A stretch of 17,597 nucleotides of DNA from Clostridium sp. CAG:1013 (GCA_000432995.1 HF972668.1:47034-64630); one strand, 5' to 3'; counted from the stretch's first letter, positions 1 to 8,341 are shown. Made by a program: numbers and translations. Notes: generated by a model from the sequence alone, not told the origin.

Positions 1-19
1 ATTCCCCTTACAAACAAAG

Positions 20-53
20 AGAGAGCCGGGTGAAAGCCCAGCTCTCTTTTTTT
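20..53. terminator. Intrinsic terminator, probably bidirectional
   Basis: A hairpin pairs AGAGAGC (20-26) with GCTCTCT (41-47), with an inner GGG/CCC (28-30 with 37-39) and a C/A mismatch between them. It is followed on the plus strand by a T run (47-53). Read on the minus strand the stem is followed by CTTTGTTTGT, and it starts about 22 nt after the GH31 stop codon. It can therefore end the GH31 transcript and also any rightward transcript entering from the left of the window. Confidence 0.8.
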
Positions 54-68
54 GCACTGTAAATGGTT

Positions 69-2465
69 TTAGAAGGTGACCTGCAACATGTCCTCCCCTT
101 CCACAATGACGGTCTGCTCCTTGTCGCCCAACACCACATGGTACGTTTGTGTTTGGGGCATGCCCTCGTAAGAGCCCTTCCGGGGACCAATGGTCAAGGT
201 GCGGGAAGCGTCGTCCCAGCGGAGGGGCGTCTCCGTGAAGGCGCCCTGCTCATAGCGGTAGGAGTCTCCCTCGTCGTCGTAGAGGACAAAACTGCCGTCC
301 GCTCCCGGATAGACCCGCAAGGTCAGCTCCGGATGGGGGTCCTGAACGGGGTATTCCACCGCCGGGCCCATGGGTAGGATGGATCCCGCCTTCACATACA
401 GGGGGATCTTGTCCAGAGGCGCGTCCGCTTTCAGGGTACGTCCGCCCTGGTAATAGGCGCCCGTCCAGAAATCGTACCAGCCGCAGCCGGCGGGCAGGTA
501 GACAGTTCTGGTCTTTTCCACCCCTTCCAAAGGCTTGGAATCCCATTCATAATACATGGGCTCCGTCACCGGGCACACCAGCAGAGCAGGCCCAAACAGG
601 AACTGATCCCCCGCGTCCAGACAGGCGGGATCGTTGGGGAAAGCCAAACCAAGAGGCTTTAAGAAAGTGTCATTTCTCCGGGTAACCGCGGCGGCCTGGG
701 AATAGATGTAAGGCAGCAGCTCCATGCGCAGCCGGATAAACTTGGCGATCACATCATAGAAGGGAGTGCCCTCTTCCCCAAAATTCCAGATCTCCCGGTT
801 GGTGTCCGCCCCGTGGGAACGCATCATGGGCAGGAAGGTGCCCAGCTGGAGCCAACGGGTATAAAGTTCCCGATAGCCCAGGTCCTCACAACCTTGAGGG
901 TATTCCCCGGTGCGGAACCAATCCTCTCCGGGAGAAGCGAAGAAGCCTCCGATATCCAAGCTCCAGTAGGGTTCGCCCGCAGCAGAGAAATTCTGCCCCT
1001 CGGGGACCTGACGCTTTAAAGTCTCCCAGTTGGAGCCGATGTCACCGGACCAGGTGATGGTGGCATACCGATGCTGCCCCGCGAAGGAGGAACGGGTCAG
1101 ATTCACCACTCGCTTTTCCTCCGTCTCATTCCGCTGGCCCTCATAGATGCCCCGGGAATGACAGAGGGAGTAGGTCATCCACTCGCCGCCGTCCAGGTAA
1201 GTTTTGGCGGCATTTGTGGCAATTTCCGCCCGTCGGTGAGGCACCGGGCGCTGAGTAAAGCCGATCCAATCAGCCTCAAAAGGCTCGGTGCAATCGCACC
1301 ACCAGGCGTCCACCCCGTGCTGGAAGATCCCCTCATTGGCCTGCTTCCAGTACATGTCCCGAGCCGCCTTACTGAGGGCGTTGTAGGTGGAACGGTTGCC
1401 CAGCATATGGCCGTGTTCCAGCAGTTTCTTCTGGTTCTCCCCCATGCCGTTCAGGTTGGGCCAAATGGACACCATCAAGGCGGCATGGAGCTGGTGGAGT
1501 TGGTCCATCATACCGGTAGGATCGGGGTAACGGTCAGGGTCAAAGGATTTCTGGCCCCATTTTCCAGGCTCCCAGGACTGCCAGTCCTGAATGATAAAGC
1601 TGAGGGGCACTTTCCGCCGGCGGTATTCCTCCACAGTGGAGATCAGCTCTTGGGCAGACTTGTAATGCTCCCGGGACTGACCATAACCATAGGCCCACTT
1701 GGGCAGCATGGGCGTGCCGCCGGTGAGCTTTCGATAGGCTGCCAGCGCGGCTTCGTAGTTAGGGCCCGCCAGAAAATAGTAATCCAGCTCGTCCACAATG
1801 TCCATCCATACGTAGGAGCCGAAACCGGTATCCTCGAAGGTCATCAGGGATCGGCAGTCGAACAGGAAACCGTACCCCTTACTGGAAAAGAAGGCGGGCA
1901 CACAGGCTTTCATGTTCTGCTGGAACAAGATCCGTGACTTCCCCCGCAGATTGCCATATCCCTCCTCGTGGGACCCCAAGCCGTACAGGCCCTCGTCCCC
2001 GAAAATAAATTCCACTTTGGCTTCATAAGCTGTCCGATCCGGCACCGTCTCATAGGAGCCGCCCACCACCTTCACACCGTCGGCGGAGTGGCGTTCTTCC
2101 AACTCTCCGTCCCCAGAGAACACATTGCGGGTCACCTGAGTTTCCACCAGGTGCTTGCCTCCCTTTTTCGGCTCCCGCACTAGCACAGCCCCCGTGGGAT
2201 CCAGATAGGTGAGAGCGCCGGTCTCCAGGTCCACTTTCACGGAGAAGGCAGCCATTTTCAGAGTGACGGTTCCTTCTCCGTCCACCACCTGATACTGAGA
2301 GATGGGGGATTTATCCAGCACTACCGGGGTCAGGTTCTCTGTCTCCGGCTCCTTCAAAAAATGATCCCGCCCCGTCATGGTGATTCGGATCCCGTTTTCA
2401 TTGACCGGGTATAATCTGAGCAGCCCCTTGGGCCCTTTCAGGATCAGCTCCGGTTTGGTTTGCAT
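69..2465 (-). CDS. GH31 family alpha-glycosidase (alpha-xylosidase/alpha-glucosidase-like)
   Basis: This is a retaining alpha-glycosidase of about 798 residues. No signal peptide is visible, so it probably acts in the cytoplasm on imported oligosaccharide. The N-terminal beta-sandwich is followed by a (beta/alpha)8 barrel starting near 'LPKWAYGYGQSREHY' (about residue 254). The nucleophile is the Asp in 'WWCDCTEPF' (D391 from the chosen start). The acid/base is the Asp in 'TWSGDIGSNWETL' (D475), followed by the family motif 'YWSLDIGGF' (D504). The stretch 'IIQDWQSW...FDPDRYPDP' and 'MVSIWPN' resembles bacterial alpha-xylosidase-type GH31 enzymes, but alpha-glucosidase or another specificity cannot be excluded. 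The ATG at 2465 is used. A TTG at 2477 has a better-spaced purine-rich site (AGAGAGG) and may be the real start. Longer in-frame starts would overlap the divergent regulator and are unlikely. The gene diverges from the AraC-type regulator, its probable controller. Confidence 0.93.
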   Translation of the reverse strand: MQTKPELILKGPKGLLRLYPVNENGIRITMTGRDHFLKEPETENLTPVVLDKSPISQYQVVDGEGTVTLKMAAFSVKVDLETGALTYLDPTGAVLVREPKKGGKHLVETQVTRNVFSGDGELEERHSADGVKVVGGSYETVPDRTAYEAKVEFIFGDEGLYGLGSHEEGYGNLRGKSRILFQQNMKACVPAFFSSKGYGFLFDCRSLMTFEDTGFGSYVWMDIVDELDYYFLAGPNYEAALAAYRKLTGGTPMLPKWAYGYGQSREHYKSAQELISTVEEYRRRKVPLSFIIQDWQSWEPGKWGQKSFDPDRYPDPTGMMDQLHQLHAALMVSIWPNLNGMGENQKKLLEHGHMLGNRSTYNALSKAARDMYWKQANEGIFQHGVDAWWCDCTEPFEADWIGFTQRPVPHRRAEIATNAAKTYLDGGEWMTYSLCHSRGIYEGQRNETEEKRVVNLTRSSFAGQHRYATITWSGDIGSNWETLKRQVPEGQNFSAAGEPYWSLDIGGFFASPGEDWFRTGEYPQGCEDLGYRELYTRWLQLGTFLPMMRSHGADTNREIWNFGEEGTPFYDVIAKFIRLRMELLPYIYSQAAAVTRRNDTFLKPLGLAFPNDPACLDAGDQFLFGPALLVCPVTEPMYYEWDSKPLEGVEKTRTVYLPAGCGWYDFWTGAYYQGGRTLKADAPLDKIPLYVKAGSILPMGPAVEYPVQDPHPELTLRVYPGADGSFVLYDDEGDSYRYEQGAFTETPLRWDDASRTLTIGPRKGSYEGMPQTQTYHVVLGDKEQTVIVEGEDMLQVTF

Positions 2466-2497
2466 CAGTTGATACAAGGCAATACACTTCCTCTCTG

Positions 2498-2527
2498 TTG
2501 ACAGGCCCTTCCCTGCCCCTTTATAAT
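2498..2527 (+). promoter_or_regulatory. Sigma70-type promoter for the AraC-family gene
   Basis: A perfect -35 TTGACA (2498-2503) and a perfect -10 TATAAT (2522-2527) are separated by 18 bp. The promoter points to the regulator start at 2609 and predicts a leader of about 75 nt. The -10 lies inside a palindrome (2521-2538), which suggests autoregulation. No comparably good promoter is seen for the leftward GH31 gene, as expected of an activator-dependent promoter. Confidence 0.75.
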
Positions 2528-2538
2528 AGCTACTATAA
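2521..2538. promoter_or_regulatory. Imperfect palindrome over the -10 box (candidate operator)
   Basis: TTATAATAGCTACTATAA is an 18-bp inverted repeat with only one mismatched pair. It overlaps the TATAAT box of the rightward promoter and lies upstream of the leftward GH31 gene. A protein bound here could repress the regulator gene while acting on GH31. The role is inferred. Confidence 0.4.
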
Positions 2539-2542
2539 CGCT

Positions 2543-2556
2543 TTTTTCGCGAAAAA
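2543..2556. promoter_or_regulatory. Perfect 14-bp palindrome in the GH31/AraC intergenic region
   Basis: TTTTTCGCGAAAAA reads the same on both strands. It sits in the leader of the AraC-type gene and about 65 bp upstream of the GH31 start. It may be a regulator site; the A/T-rich arms mean some chance occurrence is possible. Confidence 0.3.
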
Positions 2557-2608
2557 TCTTCCAGTTTATGCGCTGTTTTTAACACTATATGCGCAAAAGG
2601 AGTTTTCC

Positions 2609-3484
2609 ATGGCACTGCGCGAGCAATACGAGGAACATTCTGAACGGGATTTTCTTCCCACCCCTCTGGCCACCTACCATTTTGAGACCGTGGTGGTCCC
2701 CCTTCACTGGCATCGGGAGGTGGAATGGATGTACACCCAGAAGGCAGGACTCATCGAGATCGAGGGACAGAACTATCAGTATGAGCCTGGAGATGTGGTG
2801 TGCGTCAATCGGGAACTACTCCACCGCACCACTCAAGAAAATCCAGTACTTCTAGCAGACCTGCTGGTACTTGACTTGAACATTTTGGTCTCCCCTCTGC
2901 TCGGGCAGGAGAGGGGGCTGTTCCTCAACCGGTTGAACGAGGGAAGTCTTCTGTTTCCTCTGCGACTGGGAAAGGAAGCCTCTGGTCACAGTGAAACCGT
3001 TCGGGCTTTTGAAAAATGTGTTGCCCTCATCCGGGCAAAGGAACCGGGCTGGGAATTTTCCCTGGAACGAGAGTTGCTGACGATGCTGGAAGCCTACTGG
3101 CAAAACGGTCATCTACTGGAGACCAAGACCTTTCCCAGCAATGCTCAGACTCAGGCGGTAAAGGAAAGCATCGCCTTTATGAGACGCTCTCTGGGGCAGG
3201 ATCTGACCCTTCGCCAACTGGCAGACCAAGCAGCGCTCTCCCCTTCCCACTATATTCGAGTATTCCGCCGCTACACCGGGCAAACGCCTTTTGCCTTTCT
3301 AAATGACCTGCGCATAGAAGAAGCCGCCCGCTGTCTGCGGCAAGCCATGACGGTGAGCGAGACCGCCCAGCGAGTGGGAGTGCCCAACTTGAGTTACTTC
3401 ATTCGGCTGTTTCGGGAGAAATATGGAAAGACCCCCAAGCAGTACCAGCTGGAACAAACCGGAGAAAGAGATAGAGACATATAA
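2609..3484 (+). CDS. AraC-family transcriptional regulator with N-terminal cupin domain
   Basis: This is a 291-residue cytoplasmic regulator. The N-terminal half is a cupin-type sensing domain with 'LHWHREVEW' (H33, H35) and 'GDVVCVNRELLHR'. The C-terminal 100 residues form a double helix-turn-helix of AraC/XylS type: 'LTLRQLADQAALSPSHYIRVFRRYTG' and then 'VSETAQRVGVPNLSYFIRLFREKYGKTPKQY'. The ATG at 2609 is preceded by AAAAGGAG with 6-nt spacing. The longer open frame upstream lacks such a site and would run through the promoter. Members of this group usually sense a sugar or glycoside and activate the adjacent glycosidase genes, so the divergent GH31 gene is the likely target. The inducer is unknown. 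Confidence 0.92.
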   Translation: MALREQYEEHSERDFLPTPLATYHFETVVVPLHWHREVEWMYTQKAGLIEIEGQNYQYEPGDVVCVNRELLHRTTQENPVLLADLLVLDLNILVSPLLGQERGLFLNRLNEGSLLFPLRLGKEASGHSETVRAFEKCVALIRAKEPGWEFSLERELLTMLEAYWQNGHLLETKTFPSNAQTQAVKESIAFMRRSLGQDLTLRQLADQAALSPSHYIRVFRRYTGQTPFAFLNDLRIEEAARCLRQAMTVSETAQRVGVPNLSYFIRLFREKYGKTPKQYQLEQTGERDRDI

Positions 3485-3517
3485 AAGGGATGCCATGCTT
3501 TCATGGCATCCCTTTTT
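3483..3517. terminator. Strong bidirectional intrinsic terminator
   Basis: A perfect 15-bp stem, AAAAGGGATGCCATG (3483-3497) with CATGGCATCCCTTTT (3502-3516), closes a CTTT loop. T runs follow on the plus strand and A runs flank the other side. It begins at the AraC stop codon and lies about 23 nt beyond the end of the convergent hydrolase frame, so it can serve both units. Confidence 0.9.
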
Positions 3518-3539
3518 GAATCTCAATTTTGTATTCTGT

Positions 3540-4160
3540 TCAGACCCTTGCCACCAGGAACTCCACCACGGCGTTTTTCACCTCCGGGTCCTCTCCAAAC
3601 AGGCCGTTATTGTTGCACAACAGCAGAGATTTCACCCCTTTTTGGCTGTATGCCTGGAACATACGAACGCTCTGTCCCATGGGCACCTGGATGCCGCAGT
3701 CATATATGCCGTGGACCAGGCACAGAGGCGCGCTGTTCTCCGTCACGTGGGAAATGGGGCTAGCCTCCCAGGCAGCACGGATTAGCTCTTGGTATTTCGG
3801 GTCCTTGTCCCACAGATGGGCCTTGATATCCGCCATGCCTTTCCCCTCTCCCAAGTGGCCCAGTAAGCTGGCCAAAGGCGCAAAAGGCCCGTCGGATTGG
3901 TTCACCTTGTTGGGCTGGGCAGGCCACACCTGAGCGGAGTCCTCTCCAAAGTGGAAGAAATCGGTGAAGGCGTAATAGGCTGCCGCCGCTTTCACGGAAC
4001 AGTTCTGGTCTAAGCAGCCGCCGATTTTCCCCTCTTGGGTGGGATCACCGTTACACGCCGCCAGCATGGCAGTGAGATGTCCTCCCATGGAACCGCCGAT
4101 CACCCCAAACCGTTCAGGGTCCAATCCAAGCTCCCGGCTGTGTGCCTTTAAGTACCGGAT
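3540..4160 (-). pseudogene. C-terminal remainder of the interrupted S15/alpha-beta hydrolase
   Basis: Directly after the TGA that ends the upstream frame (4161-4163), the same frame continues as 'IRYLKAHSRELGLDPERFGVIGGSMGGH' and on to a TGA at 3540-3542. This is the second half of an alpha/beta-hydrolase (esterase-type) domain. It holds the nucleophile elbow 'GGSMGG' (Ser783 in whole-frame numbering) and the acid 'HGIYDCG' (Asp913). The usual C-terminal His position reads 'NNNGLFGEDP', so the third triad residue appears to be missing. Without read-through it would need re-initiation, for which a TTG at 4124 after GGGAG is a weak candidate. Alone it lacks the first strands and oxyanion loop, which lie upstream, so it is unlikely to be active. 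Confidence 0.75.
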
Positions 4161-4163
4161 TCA
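4161..4163 (-). other. In-frame TGA interrupting the two-domain hydrolase
   Basis: The reverse strand reads GAC GTC CGA GCC TGA ATC CGG TAC TTA. Homology to esterase-type hydrolases continues in the same frame on both sides, so this is a single nonsense codon rather than a frameshift. One base change would restore Trp (TGG), Cys (TGC/TGT) or Gly (GGA). TGA ends the kinase, activase and PucR-type genes here, so it is not generally recoded. Confidence 0.85.
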
Positions 4164-6437
4164 GGCTCGGACGTCCTCGCCGGAGGTGGGCCAGCGATTG
4201 GGCGGGCACAAGCGGTAGTCCACCGAGGCCACTGCGTATCCCCGCTTTAAAAGCAGTTCCGTGTTGGTCTCAAATTGATGATGGGTCCCCCCAAACCCGT
4301 GGATGTTTACGATGCAGGGAAGATCTTTCCGCTCCCCCTGAGGATAGATTAGGTCCACAAACAGGTCAAAGGTATTTCTCATTTGCAGGTTGGGCTCCCC
4401 TCGGACACCCTTTCCTACAGGCACCGTAGCCACGTACAGGTTTCTCGCGTCCGCCTTGGGACAGTGAGCCCAGGGCATTCCCGGCAGGGGGATCTCCCCG
4501 CTCTGGTCTCCGAACGTATAGCGGTCCGGCAAGGCAGCTGTCCCCTCAAAGGTGAAGTTCTTTCCATGAGCAACGGCTTTGGCCTCCAGGCCCTTGGTCT
4601 CCACCCGCAGAGTAAACGCCTCCGTCTCGTAGACCATCACGCCTTTTTCCAGTGGATAGGCCTGGAGACAGGGATATTCGTTAAATCGACCATCTTGCTC
4701 TAAGTACACCGCTCGACGGAACACATGGAGCTTGGATCCATCCCCCTGGAACACTGTGGCGGTGGGCTTGACCACAGGAAGGGTCAGTGCGGAGGGGCAG
4801 TCTCCCCCAGTGTACACGTGGATAGTGGGCATTTCCTTTGGGAAGTTCTCCGGCTGCTGGAATCCGGAACCGCCGCAGGAAATACTCAGCCGCAGCCGGC
4901 ACCCAGCGGGAATCACCCAGGAGGTGGCTTCCAGATGGAAGGACAGTTTCATGGGAATTTCCGAGGACAACTCCACTTTATCCTCCCGATAGCCACGGTG
5001 ATAGGGCAAACCCAGGGAGGCGTAGATAGCGTTGGGATGAACCTTGGCATGGGAACCTCGGATCATGCCTTCAGTGAGGAATCTGCTGGTGCCGTCAGGA
5101 CGGACCATCTCCAGGCAGGCGATGAAGTTGCCGTCGGTGTGAGTAGAGGTCACCCACAGGTCCAGCACGGGTACACCAGTGATCTCCAGATCCTTTGGCA
5201 GGACCTGGGAGGTAAATGTGAGGGATTTTTCATCCTCGGCGGTCATGTCTCGAGTGATGTTCCGGTTCATACGGCCCATTTTCTCATAGATGGCCACGTC
5301 CTCGCGAACAGTGTAGGCCAAATTTCCGGTCGGCGCGGACGTTTCTTCCAGAGTGTTTTCCGGGCTCAGGTACAGCTTTGGAAAGGTGGTCCCCTCTACA
5401 GGAAAATCCGCGGCGTAATGCCATTCCCTACCAGGAGCGTCCCCCATGGTGTAATAGTACACCGGAGGCTCGGACAGGCTGCCAGAATCCTTCCCTTTTA
5501 GGAGGGCGTCAAAATAGCGAAGATGCTCCCCCGCCCAGTCGTAGGCAGCGTTGGGGAAATCGGATTTTCCGGAATAGATGCCGCAGTGGGGCCAGGGACC
5601 CAAAAGCAGCTTGCCTCCCCAATGCTTCCATGTGAGAATCTTGTTGGTACAACCTGGATCAAACCAAGCGCCCACACTCCACACAGGAATACGCCCAAAT
5701 CGCACGTCATCCATCCGCTCCCAAGCGGGAATATCTATATTGGGCCGGTAGCCCAGATAGGGGTGAACGTCGTCCCGGTACATGTTGGGAATGTGCTGCC
5801 CCAAGAAGGGAAGATTTCTCTGATGGCATTTTCTGGCTTCCTGAGCCATGGGATAATGGGGCGCTGGGTCCTCGTCTACCGGATCCCCCAAAGGGAATTC
5901 CGGACAATCAGATGCTTCCGCCATGGGGTTATTGCTATCCTGGGGAGGAGCTTGGCGCTCTCCAGGAAGAAAAGGCAGGGCACTGACGCCATTGGGGAAA
6001 TCCTGATCGTAGAAATCCATGCTGCAATCACAGGGAACGGAAGCGAACAGGTGCTCTGGCTGCTCCAGAAGGGTGATCTCCTGGATCATACCGTGGTTGG
6101 ATCCGCCGTAGGTACCCACCTTGCCGGTGCACCATGGCTCCTGCGCCAACGTGTTGATAATTTTCTCCATATCCCGGCCGTCCCGAGGCCCGAAAAAGCC
6201 GTCGTACACTCCGTAGGAAGCTCCGATACCCCGAACCTCTACAAAAGCCACCGCGTAGCCCGCCTCTAAAAACCGGAGGACCGCTTCCTTATCCGATTCA
6301 AACATCATGCGCCGGGGAGAATTGCCCGCCTTCACCAGAAGGGGAACTTTCTCCTCCGTTTTGGGCCGGTAAAGATCCACAGCTAGCTTCGTTCCGTCGC
6401 ACCCCGGCAGATACCGGGACGTCCGTTGATATTCCAT
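4161..6437 (-). CDS. CocE/NonD (peptidase S15-like) hydrolase fused to a truncated alpha/beta-hydrolase domain
   Basis: The frame encodes 758 residues before an early TGA; the uninterrupted gene would have had 965 codons (3540-6437). Residues 1 to about 560 form a CocE/NonD acyl hydrolase (peptidase S15 family). Its triad appears complete: Ser113 in 'YGGSNHG', Asp260 in 'GAWFDPG' and His284 in 'LGPWPHCG', followed by the jelly-roll domain. Near the end a second alpha/beta-hydrolase begins with the oxyanion motif 'NIHGFGG' (about 710) and 'VASVDYRLCPPNRWP', then stops inside a conserved helix at 'SGEDVRA'. The start at 6437 has AAAGGAG with good spacing. The gene lies 35 nt after the permease, so it is the last of the transporter unit. 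The first domain may still work; it probably cleaves an ester or amide on the imported substrate. No signal peptide is seen. Confidence 0.85.
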   Translation of the reverse strand: MEYQRTSRYLPGCDGTKLAVDLYRPKTEEKVPLLVKAGNSPRRMMFESDKEAVLRFLEAGYAVAFVEVRGIGASYGVYDGFFGPRDGRDMEKIINTLAQEPWCTGKVGTYGGSNHGMIQEITLLEQPEHLFASVPCDCSMDFYDQDFPNGVSALPFLPGERQAPPQDSNNPMAEASDCPEFPLGDPVDEDPAPHYPMAQEARKCHQRNLPFLGQHIPNMYRDDVHPYLGYRPNIDIPAWERMDDVRFGRIPVWSVGAWFDPGCTNKILTWKHWGGKLLLGPWPHCGIYSGKSDFPNAAYDWAGEHLRYFDALLKGKDSGSLSEPPVYYYTMGDAPGREWHYAADFPVEGTTFPKLYLSPENTLEETSAPTGNLAYTVREDVAIYEKMGRMNRNITRDMTAEDEKSLTFTSQVLPKDLEITGVPVLDLWVTSTHTDGNFIACLEMVRPDGTSRFLTEGMIRGSHAKVHPNAIYASLGLPYHRGYREDKVELSSEIPMKLSFHLEATSWVIPAGCRLRLSISCGGSGFQQPENFPKEMPTIHVYTGGDCPSALTLPVVKPTATVFQGDGSKLHVFRRAVYLEQDGRFNEYPCLQAYPLEKGVMVYETEAFTLRVETKGLEAKAVAHGKNFTFEGTAALPDRYTFGDQSGEIPLPGMPWAHCPKADARNLYVATVPVGKGVRGEPNLQMRNTFDLFVDLIYPQGERKDLPCIVNIHGFGGTHHQFETNTELLLKRGYAVASVDYRLCPPNRWPTSGEDVRA

Positions 6438-6472
6438 GGATGATTGCTCCTTTCAATGTTTTCTAAGATCGT

Positions 6473-7363
6473 TTATCCCTTCACGCCGCCTACTACAATG
6501 CCCTTGACAAAGAACTTCTGGAAGAAGGGATAGATGGCCAGGACTGGCACCACGGCGATCACCGCGATAGCCATTCGGACACCGGAGGTGGGCACACTGA
6601 GATTAGCGTTCTGCAAAGATGATACGTTGGAGTTGTTTGCTAAGAACTCCGCGTTGGACATCATGGTGTTCAGCACGTTCTGAATAGTGTAGAGATCCGT
6701 GCGGCGCACCAGGTAGTACAAGCCGTTGATCCAGTCGTTCCAATAAGCCAGGCCGGAAAACAGAGCCACTGTGGCCAGCATGGGTTTGGAAAGAGGGATG
6801 GCGATGCGGAACAGGATTCCGATCTCGCTGCAGCTGTCGATCTGGGCCGCCTCGATGATCTCCATGGGAACGTTGGTGGTAAAATAGGTTCTCATCAGAA
6901 TGACGTTGTAAGCGCTCATCATCAGATTGGGAACGATCAACGCCGCCACCGTATCACGAATGGAGAACACCCCTGTCCAAATGATGTAGGACGGGACCAT
7001 GCCACCGTTGAACAGCATGGTAAAAAACACGAAAAAGGAAAGAAACATACGTCCCGGCAGATCCTTTTTGGAAAGCAGATAGCTCAGGAACATGGTGAGA
7101 AACACATTGGCTGTGGTGCCCACGGCGGTAACAAAAATGGTCATACCGTATGCTTTCAGGATCCGCCCGGCTGAGGTGGCTAAATAATCGTATGCCGCCA
7201 TGCTGAACTTCTCTGGAAAAAACGAATACCCGTTCTGGGTCAACGTGGCCTCGTCGGTGACGGATGCCATCACCAAAAGAATAAAGGGCAGTATACATGC
7301 CAGTGATAACAACGTCAGAACAATGTTGATAGTAATCTTGAATGCTTTGCTGCTGCCTACCAT
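6473..7363 (-). CDS. Carbohydrate ABC transporter permease (LplC/YtcP-type, CUT1)
   Basis: This 296-residue inner-membrane permease has about six hydrophobic segments, the first at residues 11-32. The cytoplasmic coupling loop is the EAA motif 'EIIEAAQIDSCSEIGILFRIAIPLSKP' (171-194). In the usual motif EAA is followed by Asp-Gly; here it is Asp-Ser, a mild deviation. The C-terminus 'FFQKFFVKGIVVGGVKG' is typical of the second permease of sugar importers. It starts at ATG 7363 after GGGGGAG and follows the other permease by 19 nt. Together with that permease and the lipoprotein it forms an LplABC-like importer for an oligosaccharide or glycoside. No ATPase gene is present, as is common where a shared MsmX-type ATPase is used. 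Confidence 0.93.
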   Translation of the reverse strand: MVGSSKAFKITINIVLTLLSLACILPFILLVMASVTDEATLTQNGYSFFPEKFSMAAYDYLATSAGRILKAYGMTIFVTAVGTTANVFLTMFLSYLLSKKDLPGRMFLSFFVFFTMLFNGGMVPSYIIWTGVFSIRDTVAALIVPNLMMSAYNVILMRTYFTTNVPMEIIEAAQIDSCSEIGILFRIAIPLSKPMLATVALFSGLAYWNDWINGLYYLVRRTDLYTIQNVLNTMMSNAEFLANNSNVSSLQNANLSVPTSGVRMAIAVIAVVPVLAIYPFFQKFFVKGIVVGGVKG

Positions 7364-7382
7364 ATTGTATCACTCCCCCTTC

Positions 7383-8321
7383 TTAGAACAAAGCGCTTTC
7401 CGCTTCTACTTTGCGGACAATACCGTTAGAAATCAGCACCACCACAAATCCCAAAACAGACTGAAGGAATCCAGCGGCCAGGGAACGACCCACGTCATTA
7501 TCCTGCATAAGCGCCCGGTAGACGAAGGTATCGATGGTGGTAGTGGTCTCGTAAAGCATGCCGCTGTCTTGGGGTACCTGATAGAACAGACCGAAATCAG
7601 AAGCGAACATGCGCCCCAGGGACATGATCACCAGAATGATCACGGTGGGCTTCAACAGGGGAAGGGTGATTTTCCGGATCTGCTGCCATGTGTTGGCCCC
7701 ATCCACTACGGCTGCCTCGTACAGGGAACGATCAAACCCCACCAAAGTGGCAAAATAAACGATGCTCTGGAAGCCAAAACTCTTCCACAGATAAACGATG
7801 GTCAGAATCACCGGCCAATAGCCTTTTTCCGTGTACCAGTTTACCCCCTCAAACCCCAAAGGCTCCAAGATACTTTTGTTGATGAAGCCGTTGGTATTGC
7901 TAAGGAAGGCAAAAACCAGGTACCCAATAATCACCATAGACATCAGATGAGGGATTAGGATAACGGTCTGGTAAATCTGCTTGGCCTTTTTACTGATCAC
8001 CTCGTTGAGCAGGATGGCCACCAGGATGGCGAAAATATTTCCCAGCACCAAAAAAGCCACATTGTACAGAATGGTATTGCGGAACATGATGACCGCCCAC
8101 TTGGACCCGAACAGATAGGAGAAATTTCCCAGCCCGTTCCAGGGGCTCTCCCACATTCCCTTGGCAAAACTGAAATCCTTAAAAGCCAGGATCAAGCCGG
8201 ACATGGGCATGTAATTGTTGATGATAAGATAAGCAATGCTGGGCAAGGCCAGCAGGTACAAAGGCAGGTATTTCATCAGCCGCTTTTTCAGCGGAGCGCC
8301 GGTCTTTGCGTTTTTTTCCAT
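7383..8321 (-). CDS. Carbohydrate ABC transporter permease (LplB-type, CUT1)
   Basis: This is a 312-residue integral membrane protein and the first permease of the importer. A basic N-terminus precedes a first membrane segment at about 18-36. The EAA coupling loop is canonical: 'SLYEAAVVDGANTWQQIRKITLPLLKP' (199-225). The ATG at 8321 is chosen because GGGGGG sits 7 nt upstream; an in-frame TTG at 8345 overlaps the upstream hairpin and has no ribosome site. It lies between the substrate-binding lipoprotein and the second permease and is presumably co-transcribed with both. Substrate class is inferred from family only. Confidence 0.93.
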   Translation of the reverse strand: MEKNAKTGAPLKKRLMKYLPLYLLALPSIAYLIINNYMPMSGLILAFKDFSFAKGMWESPWNGLGNFSYLFGSKWAVIMFRNTILYNVAFLVLGNIFAILVAILLNEVISKKAKQIYQTVILIPHLMSMVIIGYLVFAFLSNTNGFINKSILEPLGFEGVNWYTEKGYWPVILTIVYLWKSFGFQSIVYFATLVGFDRSLYEAAVVDGANTWQQIRKITLPLLKPTVIILVIMSLGRMFASDFGLFYQVPQDSGMLYETTTTIDTFVYRALMQDNDVGRSLAAGFLQSVLGFVVVLISNGIVRKVEAESALF

Positions 8322-8341
8322 TTTGAATCCCCCCGATAGAA

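Noticed and set aside
1071..1937. 288-codon plus-strand open frame
   Set aside because: It is antisense within the GH31 gene, whose catalytic motifs lie on the other strand; no ribosome site or recognisable domain.
69..2465. Sulfoquinovosidase assignment for the GH31 enzyme, linking to a sulfo-sugar GRE pathway
   Set aside because: The barrel motifs look alpha-xylosidase-like and no other sulfoquinovose genes are present; I cannot confirm the sulfonate-binding residues.
4113..4163. Selenocysteine insertion at the TGA
   Set aside because: Downstream bases allow only a weak CCGG/CCGG pairing with a 17-nt loop. The hydrolase families do not use selenocysteine there, and a single point mutation explains the TGA more simply.
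4161..4163. Genome-wide recoding of TGA
   Set aside because: The kinase, activase and PucR-type genes all end in TGA, with downstream starts or overlaps arranged as expected for true stops.
4725..6269. Two long plus-strand open frames (4725-5501 and 5523-6269)
   Set aside because: Both are antisense to the CocE/S15 hydrolase, which has an intact catalytic triad on the minus strand.
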